A stretch of DNA of 41,104 bases, from positions 1-41,104 of the IMG/VR virus record IMGVR_UViG_3300050821_010452. One strand, 5' to 3'. The notes under the pieces were generated by a model. It had not been told where the DNA came from and made no database searches. It worked only from the letters and a program-made list of their open reading frames with translations. A program made the translations under genes and the position numbers. Shown here piece by piece: positions 23,460 to 32,211 of the stretch. This DNA comes from a virus. Every line of letters begins with the position of its first letter. The stretch's first letter is position 1.

Positions 23460-23963
23460 ATGAACACGCCGGCCGGGCAGTTTGTGGTTACCAGCAACAC
23501 CAAGCTCGCTGCGACTCTCCAGGTGTTCGAGATCCCGCTCCCCAAGCATAACCCGGCAGTTGTGGCCGAGGTTTTTAAGCTCTCGGATCTGCAAAAAGGT
23601 AAACGCGATCCCAGACCGCCCAAGCGGGTATTCTGGAACTTTGAACCGCATGAATTAGCGGCAGTTGTGGCCAAGGCTTACAACTCAACCACTGCCGCAG
23701 ACGAGTTCGATGCGTTTGTAAAAGCCCTGGGGCCGGCATTGGCGCCCAAGCAGCATGATGAACTGCGCGCGCTCCATTCCGCCGCGATCGCTCAAGCGTG
23801 CAGGGAAGTGCAGACGATGAAAGAGCTCCTGGTCAAAGCCTGCCATGAATGCCCTGATCACGCTCTCTGGCAAGTGATCCTAAACAACGACGGCAGCGTC
23901 CACTCCATGTTCCCCAAAGCTGCCAGCTCTGAAACCAAGGCCAAATTTTTCGCTAAACCCTAA
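23460..23963 (+). CDS. Tail-region protein of unknown function
   Basis: 167 residues with a beta-type N-terminus and helical C-terminus. Two Cys in KACHECPDHA and the tail FPKAASSETKAKFFAKP are notable but not diagnostic. Its position just before the frameshifted chaperone pair suggests an assembly role. No family identified. Confidence 0.5.
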   Translation: MNTPAGQFVVTSNTKLAATLQVFEIPLPKHNPAVVAEVFKLSDLQKGKRDPRPPKRVFWNFEPHELAAVVAKAYNSTTAADEFDAFVKALGPALAPKQHDELRALHSAAIAQACREVQTMKELLVKACHECPDHALWQVILNNDGSVHSMFPKAASSETKAKFFAKP

Positions 23964-23975
23964 ATCCTCGCATCC

Positions 23976-24431
23976 ATGCCCGATACCCTAAATCCTGTTG
24001 ATGTTCTTGAATCTGTAGACACACTCGAGTTGCCAGATACCCCCGAGAAAGCGTTCGTCTCCGCAATCACCCCTAAGTTTTTCAACGGGAAAAAGCTCGA
24101 ACCGTTCAGCCTGATGCGGCAGGTGTTCGCTCTCTCTCTAGGAGTCAGTGATAACCCCGCGGATCGGTTGAATGATGCTATCATTATTGTCTGGCTATGC
24201 TCTTTGACCGAATGGCAGATCAGTATTGCCATGTCGAACAAAGCCAGGGCTCGCATCGATGCTTTTGCCTGGGCCAAGTCGGCGGGGGTCAGCCTCACTA
24301 ATTACGAATCGGTGATGGATGTTTACAAACTGTTGGCAGCAGAAATTACCGCGTCAACCGGCGCAACCGAGCAGGCGGACGGGAAAAACGGAACACCGGA
24401 AAAAAACGATGGCGGGCAGCTTCCCAATTAG
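23976..24431 (+). CDS. Tail assembly chaperone, gpG-like
   Basis: 151 residues in the zero frame. The body is helical, including AIIIVWLCSLTEWQISIA, and ends in a polar tail. It lies directly before the tape measure, as gpG does in lambda. A slippery heptamer at 24401-24407 near its end allows a fraction of ribosomes to make the longer gpGT form. Such chaperones coat the tape measure protein during tail assembly and are absent from virions. Confidence 0.75.
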   Translation: MPDTLNPVDVLESVDTLELPDTPEKAFVSAITPKFFNGKKLEPFSLMRQVFALSLGVSDNPADRLNDAIIIVWLCSLTEWQISIAMSNKARARIDAFAWAKSAGVSLTNYESVMDVYKLLAAEITASTGATEQADGKNGTPEKNDGGQLPN

Positions 24432-24604
24432 AAACAGCCACTGCCGCTGCCGCAGTCAGCAAGCTCGATTTACACTATATTTTTTGGCTGTTGCCAGTAG
24501 CTATTTGTTACCAGCTGCAGTTGCTCTTTTATCAACGACAGGGCGCCAAACTGATCCGAAAGTCCGAGACCGACTTTGAGGCTTTGACAACCTTTCTAAG
24601 CTAA
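23976..24604 (+). CDS. Tail assembly chaperone, gpGT-like -1 frameshift product
   Basis: After a -1 shift on A AAA AAC the frame stays open to TAA at 24602-24604, which overlaps the tape measure ATG (TAATG). The product would be about 209 residues. The added part begins KRWRAASQLETATAAAA and contains a hydrophobic YIFWLLPVAICYQLQLLFYQ stretch. This fits the G/GT arrangement: the T part binds the tape measure and the G part recruits tube subunits. The extension has no own start codon, which supports translation by frameshifting. Confidence 0.8.
24401..24407 (+). promoter_or_regulatory. Slippery heptamer A AAA AAC for -1 frameshifting
   Basis: In the gpG frame the codons are GAA AAA AAC, giving the classical heptamer A AAA AAC. 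Slipping back one base continues into the T frame. No stimulatory pseudoknot was established by eye. Confidence 0.85.
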
Positions 24605-26904
24605 TGGCGGGCGATACAGTCACGACGATCTTTGGCGGGGATGACTCGACCTTCCAAGCGGCCGCCCGCAAAGTCAAAGACTCGGTTATGGGGCTGGCTG
24701 GGCTTGCTCCGGGAATGCAGTTTTTTAAGGAAGCAGCACGGGGCGCGGAATCGCTGCACGCTGCCACTGATGGGGCAAAGGCGGGAATCGAAGGGCTCAA
24801 GGCTGCATTCGCCCCACTGATCGCGATGGGCGCGGCCCTAGTGGGGGTTTCATCCGTTTTTGCCGCTATCAAACATTCGATCGAATTAGCGGCCAAAGTC
24901 GAAACTGCGGAATTTCATCTGGGAGCTGTCGACGGGGGTGCGGATAAGGCAGCGGCATCGATTAAAAAGCTGCATGATATCGGGGATGAAACCGCGCAAG
25001 GATTTTCGAAACTGGCAGACGGTTCAATCAAGCTGCAGGAGGCGGGGCAATCCGCGGATGAAGCTGCGGAATCGATGGGGCGATTATCGAAAATCGCGCT
25101 CAATTCCGGCAACGACATTGACGAGCTGGGGGCGATCTATGCCCGCGTCCTGACAAAATCCGATGTCAGCTCTAAGGATCTGGTCAAACTCGCAATGACC
25201 GGAATTCCTGGGATGAGTGAAATCGCCCAGAAATTCAAGGAAGCCGAACGCAACACTGCAGCCTGGGATGTACAGATCAGTCAGACGATTCAGAACCTGG
25301 ATCGGATGTATGAACAGACCGAGAAACAAACCAGTTCGGTAAATTCGTTCGGGAGCAAAATCGGGTTGATGCAGGCCAGTTTCACTGCCTGGGCGCAGTC
25401 AGGCGGATCAGCAATTGGCGGATTGGTGCAAGCGATCGGCGGAGTAGGCGAAAGCGGCATTGGGCGAATGTCTGGCACATTCGGCAAAGAGTTTACAGAA
25501 GGGCTGAAACAAATTGAAACGGAAACGGGACTCTCGGGGCGAGCCTTGCAAGCCTTCATGGCTGCAGGGAAGGTGGGTTATGAGGATCTGATCAGTGCTG
25601 CTGGCAGGTTTAGGGAGGAACAACACAAGGCGGCTGATAGAGACCTTGAGGCGCAGAAACTGGCAAACCAGAATGCGCTTTTAGTTAAGCAACGCGGTTT
25701 GTTAGACGAGGTGAGGAATGCCATCGAGACGGCAACCAAACCAGGGGGAATATTCGGCAATATTGATGCCTTTCTCCAGACGTTCAACGGCAAATGGGAA
25801 AAGATGCAGCATTCCATCAGCGGGATGTTCAAGAATTTCGGCACCCCGTTGATCGATGCCCTGAAACCCGGGCTTGATAGTCTCACCGATTTTTTCCACG
25901 GGCCCGGGAAAGCTGCTGCTGTTGAATGGGGCGGGAAATTGGGTGGTGTTATTAAGGATGCGATGACGGGGTTGGAGCATGGCGATTGGGGGCCATTGCA
26001 ACAGGATGGCGAGGCAGCATTTGCTGCAATCCTGAAACTTGCTAGCGATGGAATGGCGAACCTGGGGATTGTTTTGGCAGCATCCATTGCTGGCCCTGGG
26101 ATAGACAAGGTGATTGTGGGGCTGTCAAAAATGTTAGTCGCCTGTGCAGAGGCATTCGGGGAAGCAATGATGCAGGCGGCAGCCAGTCCGCTGCGTCAAG
26201 TTGAGAGGTTCGATATAGCAGTGATGCCCGGGGTTCGAAATATCGTTGCGGCCCGCAACAAAGCGGATTTCGACAAATTTACACCTGAACAAAAAAAGGA
26301 ATTCGCTGATCAAGGCGGGGGCGCAAAACCAACTGCGCTTGAAGAAGTAACAGCCGGGAATATTGCAACAGATTCAGATGTCATCGCGAAAATCAAAGGG
26401 TTCAGCGGAGTAATGGCGCACATCAAAGAGGGAAGTGAGGCTTTGTCTACTGCGTTTTCCGGTGCGGTTGATATCATCAAAAGAACTGTTGACACTGTAA
26501 CGGCGAATAGTGATCGATCTAATGCAGACCCGGAGCTTGTTGGCTTCCATGGGCCACTAGCAACCGTGGCAAAGAGTGGGACTGTTTCAAATACAGATAC
26601 GGCAGGTGATGCTCCGGATTCCCCTATCGCGTCATCGAGTCCAGAGCTAGGCCCAGGCGGAATGTACTTCGTTTTAAAACCCTTGCGAAAGGCTCAAGCC
26701 GCTGCTGACAGTGTTCCTGTATCCCCTGTGTCATCGTCCGCAATAGAGTCGCAGGGGGGTGTCAACAGTGCGCCCGCTGTTCCTTCACAACAGGGGAACG
26801 GCACAAAAAGTGGCGGCGGCGGCGACGGGGGTCTTTCGGCTGTTCTTGGTAAAATAGATCAACTGATTTCTGGGTTGGCGGATTTAAAGGCGGTGTTCGC
26901 ATGA
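24604..26904 (+). CDS. Tape measure protein
   Basis: 766 residues, mainly helical, with long Ala/Gly/Lys/Glu stretches. Hydrophobic segments occur at about 69-90 (FAPLIAMGAALVGVSSVFAA) and in the C-terminal half (GIVLAASIAGPGIDKVIVGL). The start TAATG overlaps the T frame stop. By the usual 0.15 nm per residue the tail would be about 115 nm. The last 130 residues are low-complexity Ser/Pro/Gly and end with a short helix. This gene is the firmest marker of a long-tailed virion. Confidence 0.9.
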   Translation: MAGDTVTTIFGGDDSTFQAAARKVKDSVMGLAGLAPGMQFFKEAARGAESLHAATDGAKAGIEGLKAAFAPLIAMGAALVGVSSVFAAIKHSIELAAKVETAEFHLGAVDGGADKAAASIKKLHDIGDETAQGFSKLADGSIKLQEAGQSADEAAESMGRLSKIALNSGNDIDELGAIYARVLTKSDVSSKDLVKLAMTGIPGMSEIAQKFKEAERNTAAWDVQISQTIQNLDRMYEQTEKQTSSVNSFGSKIGLMQASFTAWAQSGGSAIGGLVQAIGGVGESGIGRMSGTFGKEFTEGLKQIETETGLSGRALQAFMAAGKVGYEDLISAAGRFREEQHKAADRDLEAQKLANQNALLVKQRGLLDEVRNAIETATKPGGIFGNIDAFLQTFNGKWEKMQHSISGMFKNFGTPLIDALKPGLDSLTDFFHGPGKAAAVEWGGKLGGVIKDAMTGLEHGDWGPLQQDGEAAFAAILKLASDGMANLGIVLAASIAGPGIDKVIVGLSKMLVACAEAFGEAMMQAAASPLRQVERFDIAVMPGVRNIVAARNKADFDKFTPEQKKEFADQGGGAKPTALEEVTAGNIATDSDVIAKIKGFSGVMAHIKEGSEALSTAFSGAVDIIKRTVDTVTANSDRSNADPELVGFHGPLATVAKSGTVSNTDTAGDAPDSPIASSSPELGPGGMYFVLKPLRKAQAAADSVPVSPVSSSAIESQGGVNSAPAVPSQQGNGTKSGGGGDGGLSAVLGKIDQLISGLADLKAVFA

Positions 26905-27611
26905 TCTTTTCGACTGTCACACAGTTTGTGGAGCAAGTCGGGCGACGCCGTATTCATTCGGGAAATAATTCTCTTGATACCATGCAGTGTACCTTTGTTG
27001 GGCCTGCGAATTTAGTTCCGGACGCGATCCCTTTTCCTGGTTCGCCCCATCCCGAGTTCCCTACCATGATTTGCTCGGGATACGAAGTGATTAGCATGCA
27101 AGCGCTTCTAGCCGAGGTGCGGGTGAATTATGTAGGCCAATTCCAAGCCGAACAATCCCTGGTTTCAACCTCAACGCATGAAGGATCTATTTCGTGGACG
27201 ACTTACGTCTCTGACGTAGACAAAATCCTTACCCCGCAATATTACGGCACGCAATACTATGGATTAAACGGTAGTCAGAGCAGGACCGTTCTGGTTCCGG
27301 CTGTAATATCAAAGGGGTATCTCAGCGTTTCTTATCTGTGCCGATATATTGTGCAGTCTGTTACCGTCAAATCGTTTTCCAGAAGTCCGAGCAGCGGACT
27401 CGCCTTCGGCGGCGGCGGTTCTGTTCTATCACAAACAGTTTATGTGACAGGGGCCAGTCTTAGTGACAATCATGTGGGATTAGTGACGGCATCCTTAGCA
27501 TTTGATTATCTAGGGGATACCCAGAGCAACGATTTAGGCAATGGTTGGTTTGAAATATCGGTTACTAGCACCCCACGTCCCTATATCGCTTCAAGTGCGT
27601 TCACCACATGA
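26901..27611 (+). CDS. Tail protein after the tape measure, distal-tail candidate
   Basis: 236 residues, beta-rich, starting in an ATGA overlap with the tape measure. Landmarks are VTQFVEQVGRRRIHSGNNSL, CTFVGPANLVPDA and FGGGGSVLSQTVYVTGASLS. Position and composition suggest a distal tail or hub protein, but no known Dit or hub motif is visible. Confidence 0.55.
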   Translation: MIFSTVTQFVEQVGRRRIHSGNNSLDTMQCTFVGPANLVPDAIPFPGSPHPEFPTMICSGYEVISMQALLAEVRVNYVGQFQAEQSLVSTSTHEGSISWTTYVSDVDKILTPQYYGTQYYGLNGSQSRTVLVPAVISKGYLSVSYLCRYIVQSVTVKSFSRSPSSGLAFGGGGSVLSQTVYVTGASLSDNHVGLVTASLAFDYLGDTQSNDLGNGWFEISVTSTPRPYIASSAFTT

Positions 27612-27811
27612 GCAGGATCCAATCAATAACCAGTGGATGGAAAAGCTTGGGAATCGCTTTAAACACCATTATTGCAGGGATCAACGCGCGAAGCCTCGTG
27701 CAAGGAACAAATATTTTAATTCAAGAATCCCCGACTGGAATCAAGATCAACCTCAACATGAATGCTATTCAATCGCTGATCAATGTGGCGATCGCTAATG
27801 CCCAATTGTGA
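27608..27811 (+). CDS. Small tail-tip protein, paralogue of the next gene
   Basis: 67 residues. It aligns over 56 residues with the N-terminus of the following protein, with 23 identities including GW, NARS, QGT and IQ. Start and stop are 4-base overlaps. It may be a tail-tip or fibre-attachment module duplicated in tandem. No outside family known. Confidence 0.6.
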   Translation: MSRIQSITSGWKSLGIALNTIIAGINARSLVQGTNILIQESPTGIKINLNMNAIQSLINVAIANAQL

Positions 27812-28476
27812 TGCAGGCTCTAGTTCCAGTCAGTATCGGTTGGAGGCGGTTGAGAAATACCCTGGACAAGTTAGTTAGTGCGGTTAATGCCCGTAGTCCA
27901 ATTCAAGGGACAGGAATTCTTTTACGAGAATTTGGCAGCGGAGTCCTGATCGAAGCGGACACGAAAACAATTCAGGACATGATTGACGTTTCGATTGCGG
28001 CCGCGGTTGCGGCGAGTGCGGCTGCGGGAGGCGGCGGAGGCGCAACGGGGGTTCCGGGGATAGGTGGCGGAGGCAGTAGTGGAGGCGGAACGGGCGGAAC
28101 GGGCGGGACGGGCGGCGGGACTGGCGGTGGCCCGGATCAAGGTGGCTCGGGAGGTGGGAGCGGCTGGAGTTACAATACGCCAATCGCAATCGGAGCGGGC
28201 ATCTCCATTTATCCGAACCAGAATGATCTTTCAAATAATATCACCGACATAGTCATTACCCGGATCAATGCAGCCACTCTTACTGCGGATGGGGTCGGAA
28301 TTACGGCGAGCGGAGTAGTGACAGGGATTTTTCCGGATCGCGGTCTGGCAAATTATTATTATACGATCACTTATCATTATAATGATGGGAGTGTGGTTAC
28401 TGGACCAGTCTCGCCCTCGTTTGCTACCAGCAGCGGCAACATTGTTCTAGGTGGTCAGGCTTTTGCTGTTCCTTAA
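27811..28476 (+). CDS. Tail-tip protein with Gly-rich hinge
   Basis: 221 residues from the ATG at 27811; a GTG at 27808 overlapping the previous stop is an alternative. Residues 5-65 are the paralogue of the preceding small protein. A hinge at about 70-115 is almost only Gly, Thr and Ser. A beta-rich C-terminal domain follows (AITADG-type loops, YYYTITYHYNDGSVVTGPV). A hinge of this type often joins an attachment module to a receptor-facing domain. Confidence 0.6.
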   Translation: MQALVPVSIGWRRLRNTLDKLVSAVNARSPIQGTGILLREFGSGVLIEADTKTIQDMIDVSIAAAVAASAAAGGGGGATGVPGIGGGGSSGGGTGGTGGTGGGTGGGPDQGGSGGGSGWSYNTPIAIGAGISIYPNQNDLSNNITDIVITRINAATLTADGVGITASGVVTGIFPDRGLANYYYTITYHYNDGSVVTGPVSPSFATSSGNIVLGGQAFAVP

Positions 28477-28482
28477 AATTTT

Positions 28483-31350
28483 ATGATTCTCTACATTGAC
28501 GTCGATCTCCACATTGCGGTTCAAGCTGGAACGCGATCACCTACGAATCCGATCGGGTTCAAAAATCAGGATACACCGTCGCTCAACATCTATTTCGTTT
28601 CTCAAGGGGTAAATCAGGACTTGGGGGCAGGTGCAGCAATCAAATTCGGATTGAACCTTCCGCCACCCGCAGCGGTTTCGTTGCTGGTGCTCGATACGGT
28701 GTTCAATCGATCAACAGACATTAACGGGAACATTTTCTATCAGGGGTTCCCGATCTTTAATACAACCCAGCTTTCCGTTGCTCTAGGCACCCTTGGATCG
28801 TTGTCGTGTGTGGCTGAGATTCGTTACCAGTTGCCATCAGGGGAGATCGTTCACACCCTCGATATTCCGTTCACGATTTATCGCACCATTCTGGGGGAGA
28901 TTTCAGTTGATGCGACTACGGCAAATTTCACAGTTCCGGCGATCGGTTCGAACGTCAATGTCCTGATCGGCAACACCAATTGGTTGGCGTCGTTAGTCGG
29001 CCAGAACGTTTCCATTGCTGGAGCCGGGATTTACAAGGTCGTCTCGATTACGAATCCGACCACGTTCGTCGCGCAGAATACCGGGACTACCGGGAACGCC
29101 GTTGCGACGACTGTAATCAGTTCGGGAGCGATCGTCGGCACTACGCCACCGAGCGTTCCAACAACCTATCCAGACATCTCGACCCTCGAGCTCAAAGTCA
29201 ACAAAGGAGCAGCGAGCGGCTACGCCAGCCTTGATTCGGGCGGGAAGCTTTTGACTACCGTGCTCCCGGTCGTTCCTCTGGCCGATATTCCGACTGGAGT
29301 CGAGTTGACGGCCAATAAAGATGTCCCAAACGGATACGCAGCGCTGGATGCGAGCGAACTGCTTCTAGCAGACAACATTCCAGTTGACGGGACCACCGTC
29401 ATTATCGCCGGCGGCAAGATCGTTGCCATCGGCCAAGCGTTGGGCGTCTTGGGCGTTACCGCTGATCCGTTTACGGTTCCCGCGGTCGGTTCAAACGTCA
29501 CGATCACAGTGCCCACCGGGCCGTATGTCATCGGTGCGTACTACCAGATCGCTACGGCTGGGACATATCAATACGTTTCGACCACCGATTCTCAACACGG
29601 CATTTTCACGAATGTCGGCGGCCTGCTCAACGCCGTCCCTACAACCGCGATTCTCTACAACCAGAACGTTTCCTGGTGCGGAGCTCCCGGGCCGACGGGC
29701 CCGGTGCCGTTCTCGGTGGCTAGTATCGCAGCGTGGAATAGCGGCACGACCTATAGCGGCACCGCACCGGCTAGCATTGTCACTTACGCCGGCGGTACAT
29801 GGGTTGCTGTGGCGCCAGTCTTGGCCGAGGCGCCCGGAGCAGTTGGCGGGCATTGGGTTCAAATAGCGGCTGCCGGGGCGACTGGCGCAGCGGGCACCAA
29901 TGGGACCAGCTTTACTTGGCGGGGAGCTTACGCGGGCGGGACAACCTACGCAGTCAATGACGTTGTTTCGTATCTTGGAAGTTCGTATATCTGCATTCTG
30001 GTCAGCACTGGCAACCTGCCTACCAATGCCACCTATTGGAGTTTAGTCGCGCAAACCGGGGCGAGCACGGGCGACATGCTTAAAGCGACCTACGACACCG
30101 CGGCCCGCGGATGGGTTGACCGGGCAGTCTTGGCCGACACGGTAACGCTGGCGCCTTATCAGACCAAGACCACGTCTTCTTTTACGGTTCCCGCTTTGGG
30201 GGGTGCGGTCACTATTGCGATCACTTCCGCTAGTTGGCCGGTTTTAGGGCAAACGGTTCTGATAACCGACGGCACGCTTTTCATGTTCGCCGAGGTCACG
30301 ACTGTGACCTCCGGCGTTTCCATTGCTGTCACCAACAGAGGATTCAAAGGGAACAACGTCTCGGGCACGATGGCGAGTGGCGCATTGGTTGCGTTGGACG
30401 CTCCTGGTATCTGTACCGCAACGCAGCCAGGATTCGTTCCGGCACCCCCAAACGACGCAACCAAGGTGCTGCTCGGGACGGGCGTTTTCGGAGCAGTGCC
30501 GACAATCGCGCAAGCCTTGGATACGCTTGGTGCAACCACTGATATCACGACGCTTAATGCGAGCACGTCGGCGCATGGACTCTTGCGAAAACTCGACAAC
30601 ACCGCCGCGCATTACCTGGATGGTACTGGTGCTTGGTCAACGCCACCAGCGGGCGGTTCGTTTGATCCGACAACTGGTGTGGATGATACTGAAGATTTCT
30701 GGGGCGCTGCGCCGTGGAAATGGGGTTGGAAAACCTATGCTACAGGGGTTGGGGTTACCCCGGTCAATGTGGCTTGCGTTTCCGGGGATAAGACAAATGG
30801 GGTTGTCCAGCTAGCCGCTAGCACCGGGAATGCAAGTTCTGGAGCCGTCGCGTTGGCTTTAGGGAATTTGACTGGTCGAGACTTTTTCACGGGGCAACAG
30901 CCGATCACTATTACATGGCGAATGCGGCTCGCCACTACGCTTCCAACGACCAGTAAATACAGTAAATGGTTTGTCGGCTTGTTTAATAATATCAGTGATG
31001 TTGCGGGCGCACGAACAGGAATTAATAACGGGCTCTTTTTCATGTTCGATCCCAGCTTGAGTAGCGACATCAAATGGTATGCGGCTGCTATGCAGGCCAA
31101 TTCGTTCGCTGGTAGTATGGCGACGGGAGTGACTGCCGATCTTTCCTGGCACACCTTCATTCTCACCGTCGGTTCTTCGCACGTCTATTCTTACACCATC
31201 GACGGGGTGGCTTTAACGGCACCGCCTACCAGCAATATCGATACCACGGCACTCGCCCTGGGTGTTCAAGGGGTTAATTTCGATACGGGTTCGGGCGAAA
31301 TTGATCTCCAAATTGATTTCATCCGGGTGCAACAGACCTTGGCGCGGTAA
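28483..31350 (+). CDS. Tail fibre / receptor-binding protein
   Basis: 955 residues, the largest protein here. It is beta-rich with repeated modules: two FTVPAIGSNV/FTVPAVGSNV and one FTVPALGGAV segments, two 'GYASLD/GYAALD' fibre-like segments, and chitin-binding-like modules around residues 410-530 (WNSGTTYSG with VTYAGGTWVAV; WRGAYAGGTTYAVNDVVSY with YICI) bridged by a short collagen-like GATGAAGTNG. The C-terminal 200 residues resemble a lectin-type sandwich (WRMRLATTLPTTSKYSKWFVG, SWHTFILTVGS). The carbohydrate-type modules suggest binding to surface polysaccharide. Confidence 0.8.
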   Translation: MILYIDVDLHIAVQAGTRSPTNPIGFKNQDTPSLNIYFVSQGVNQDLGAGAAIKFGLNLPPPAAVSLLVLDTVFNRSTDINGNIFYQGFPIFNTTQLSVALGTLGSLSCVAEIRYQLPSGEIVHTLDIPFTIYRTILGEISVDATTANFTVPAIGSNVNVLIGNTNWLASLVGQNVSIAGAGIYKVVSITNPTTFVAQNTGTTGNAVATTVISSGAIVGTTPPSVPTTYPDISTLELKVNKGAASGYASLDSGGKLLTTVLPVVPLADIPTGVELTANKDVPNGYAALDASELLLADNIPVDGTTVIIAGGKIVAIGQALGVLGVTADPFTVPAVGSNVTITVPTGPYVIGAYYQIATAGTYQYVSTTDSQHGIFTNVGGLLNAVPTTAILYNQNVSWCGAPGPTGPVPFSVASIAAWNSGTTYSGTAPASIVTYAGGTWVAVAPVLAEAPGAVGGHWVQIAAAGATGAAGTNGTSFTWRGAYAGGTTYAVNDVVSYLGSSYICILVSTGNLPTNATYWSLVAQTGASTGDMLKATYDTAARGWVDRAVLADTVTLAPYQTKTTSSFTVPALGGAVTIAITSASWPVLGQTVLITDGTLFMFAEVTTVTSGVSIAVTNRGFKGNNVSGTMASGALVALDAPGICTATQPGFVPAPPNDATKVLLGTGVFGAVPTIAQALDTLGATTDITTLNASTSAHGLLRKLDNTAAHYLDGTGAWSTPPAGGSFDPTTGVDDTEDFWGAAPWKWGWKTYATGVGVTPVNVACVSGDKTNGVVQLAASTGNASSGAVALALGNLTGRDFFTGQQPITITWRMRLATTLPTTSKYSKWFVGLFNNISDVAGARTGINNGLFFMFDPSLSSDIKWYAAAMQANSFAGSMATGVTADLSWHTFILTVGSSHVYSYTIDGVALTAPPTSNIDTTALALGVQGVNFDTGSGEIDLQIDFIRVQQTLAR

Positions 31351-31352
31351 AA

Positions 31353-31424
31353 ATGAAACACTTCCTCCTGATCACCGGGATCCTGTTCGCCGTGCTCCTG
31401 TACTGGCTGGCGCACCAGACTTGA
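31353..31424 (+). CDS. Possible 23-residue membrane peptide
   Basis: ATG two bases after the fibre stop; the product MKHFLLITGILFAVLLYWLA plus three residues is a single hydrophobic span. The 60 bases that follow, up to the operator region, hold no gene. Short one-span peptides at the end of late operons occur, but evidence here is limited to hydrophobicity and position. Confidence 0.4.
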   Translation: MKHFLLITGILFAVLLYWLAHQT

Positions 31425-31470
31425 ATTTTGCGCTAGGGCATTCGGCTCGGAACGATTGTCACCAGTGAAC

Positions 31471-31506
31471 CTCAACGTTGGGCTTGACAACCTCAACGTT
31501 GAGGTT
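31471..31506. promoter_or_regulatory. Twin CTCAACGTTG operators, 21 bp apart
   Basis: CTCAACGTTG occurs at 31471-31480 and 31492-31501. The second copy is the centre of a perfect 18-bp palindrome, AACCTCAACGTTGAGGTT (31489-31506). Centres 21 bp apart put both on one face of the helix. The palindrome lies between the -35 and -10 of the promoter below, a classical repressor position. A third copy is at 31778-31787. Confidence 0.7.
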
Positions 31507-31511
31507 ATAGT
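31484..31511 (+). promoter_or_regulatory. Promoter of the small lipoprotein gene
   Basis: A consensus -35 TTGACA (31484-31489) and near-consensus -10 TATAGT (31506-31511) are 16 bases apart. The ATG at 31519 is only 8 bases after the -10, so the message would be leaderless or nearly so. The operator palindrome fills the spacer. Confidence 0.65.
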
Positions 31512-31518
31512 TGGTGGT

Positions 31519-31656
31519 ATGAAGTTCGTCATAATCGCAGTCCTCGCCCTGGGTGGAATCGCTGGCGGGACGCTTGTCAGTTGCGCGCAGCAGCATGCGT
31601 CGAAGCTTTCGAGCGCGACTGCCAATTCGATTCTGGACGAGGCGCTAGGCAAATGA
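31519..31656 (+). CDS. Small lipoprotein, moron-like
   Basis: 45 residues: MKFVIIAVLALGGIAGG, then a lipobox-like LVSC, then a short polar mature part (AQQHASKLSSAT). It should be exported and lipidated. It has its own operator-controlled promoter downstream of the fibre gene, the usual arrangement of a moron expressed in the lysogen, for example for superinfection exclusion. The ATG at 31519 is preferred because a longer frame would run through the promoter. It is coupled to the next gene by ATGA. Confidence 0.55.
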   Translation: MKFVIIAVLALGGIAGGTLVSCAQQHASKLSSATANSILDEALGK

Positions 31657-31775
31657 AACGACTGGCGCAGCTTGGATGGCACATCCGAAACTACAGTGAA
31701 ACGACCGACACGATCGTTTTCCTCGTGGTTTTAGGGGTGCTCAGTTGCTGTTTTGCAGCAGCATTCTTCGTTTAA
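31653..31775 (+). CDS. 40-residue single-span membrane protein
   Basis: MKRLAQLGWHIRNYSETTDT followed by one hydrophobic span (IVFLVVLGVLSCCFAAAFFV) that ends the protein. The start overlaps the lipoprotein stop, so both are one short operon. A membrane peptide next to a lipoprotein, both under one repressible promoter, suggests an envelope function in the lysogen. Confidence 0.5.
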   Translation: MKRLAQLGWHIRNYSETTDTIVFLVVLGVLSCCFAAAFFV

Positions 31776-31777
31776 AG

Positions 31778-31796
31778 CTCAACGTTGTGGTATACT
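31778..31796 (+). promoter_or_regulatory. Third CTCAACGTTG operator with -10 TATACT
   Basis: CTCAACGTTG at 31778-31787 is followed after three bases by TATACT (31791-31796), mirroring the operator/-10 spacing of the upstream promoter (operator, four bases, TATAGT). The -35 is poor (TTCGTT at 31767). It probably drives the gene at 31856 under the same regulator. Confidence 0.5.
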
Positions 31797-31855
31797 CAGA
31801 GCAGCAATGTGAATTTATTGTCGAGTTGTGTGCTCCAGCACTGGAAACCGTAAAA

Positions 31856-32059
31856 ATGAAGTGCCCTCACTGCACCGCCAAAATTCCGGATCAGGTGATC
31901 AAAGACTACGTGCGCTCGCTTTCAGGGGCCCGGAGCGCGGCCGCGAGCCTGATGGGCAAAGCCACCGGGAAGAGTAAAGCGCGGGATCCGGAAAAGATGC
32001 GGGCGGCCTCGCTTAAACGATGGGAAGGGCGGCGAAAGAGCGATCAAGCGGCCGGTTAG
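31856..32059 (+). CDS. Small basic protein with CPHC motif
   Basis: 67 residues from the ATG at 31856. It begins MKCPHCTAKIPDQVI, half a zinc knuckle, and continues as a basic helical protein (GARSAAASLMGKATGKSKAR, then AASLKRWEGRRK). Comparable short phage proteins carry the same start and an Arg/Lys/Gly-rich tail; their role is unknown, with DNA binding likely. It is the last rightward gene and has a candidate operator-promoter 60 bases upstream. Confidence 0.6.
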   Translation: MKCPHCTAKIPDQVIKDYVRSLSGARSAAASLMGKATGKSKARDPEKMRAASLKRWEGRRKSDQAAG

Positions 32060-32211
32060 AGATTATCTGCGTTGTAGGAAGTTATTCAGGGAAACGTCTA
32101 CAACTTTGCAGAGCGTTGGATCGCCAAACATTTCGGGCACGTGACAAATTTATCGACCAATGTCCAACTCTCGCGCTTGAGATTCAGTTTGCGCGGTATC
32201 TCAGCGCACAT

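Noticed and set aside
28483-31350. Diversity-generating retroelement acting on the fibre gene
   Set aside because: No reverse transcriptase gene and no template/variable repeat pair were seen anywhere in the window.
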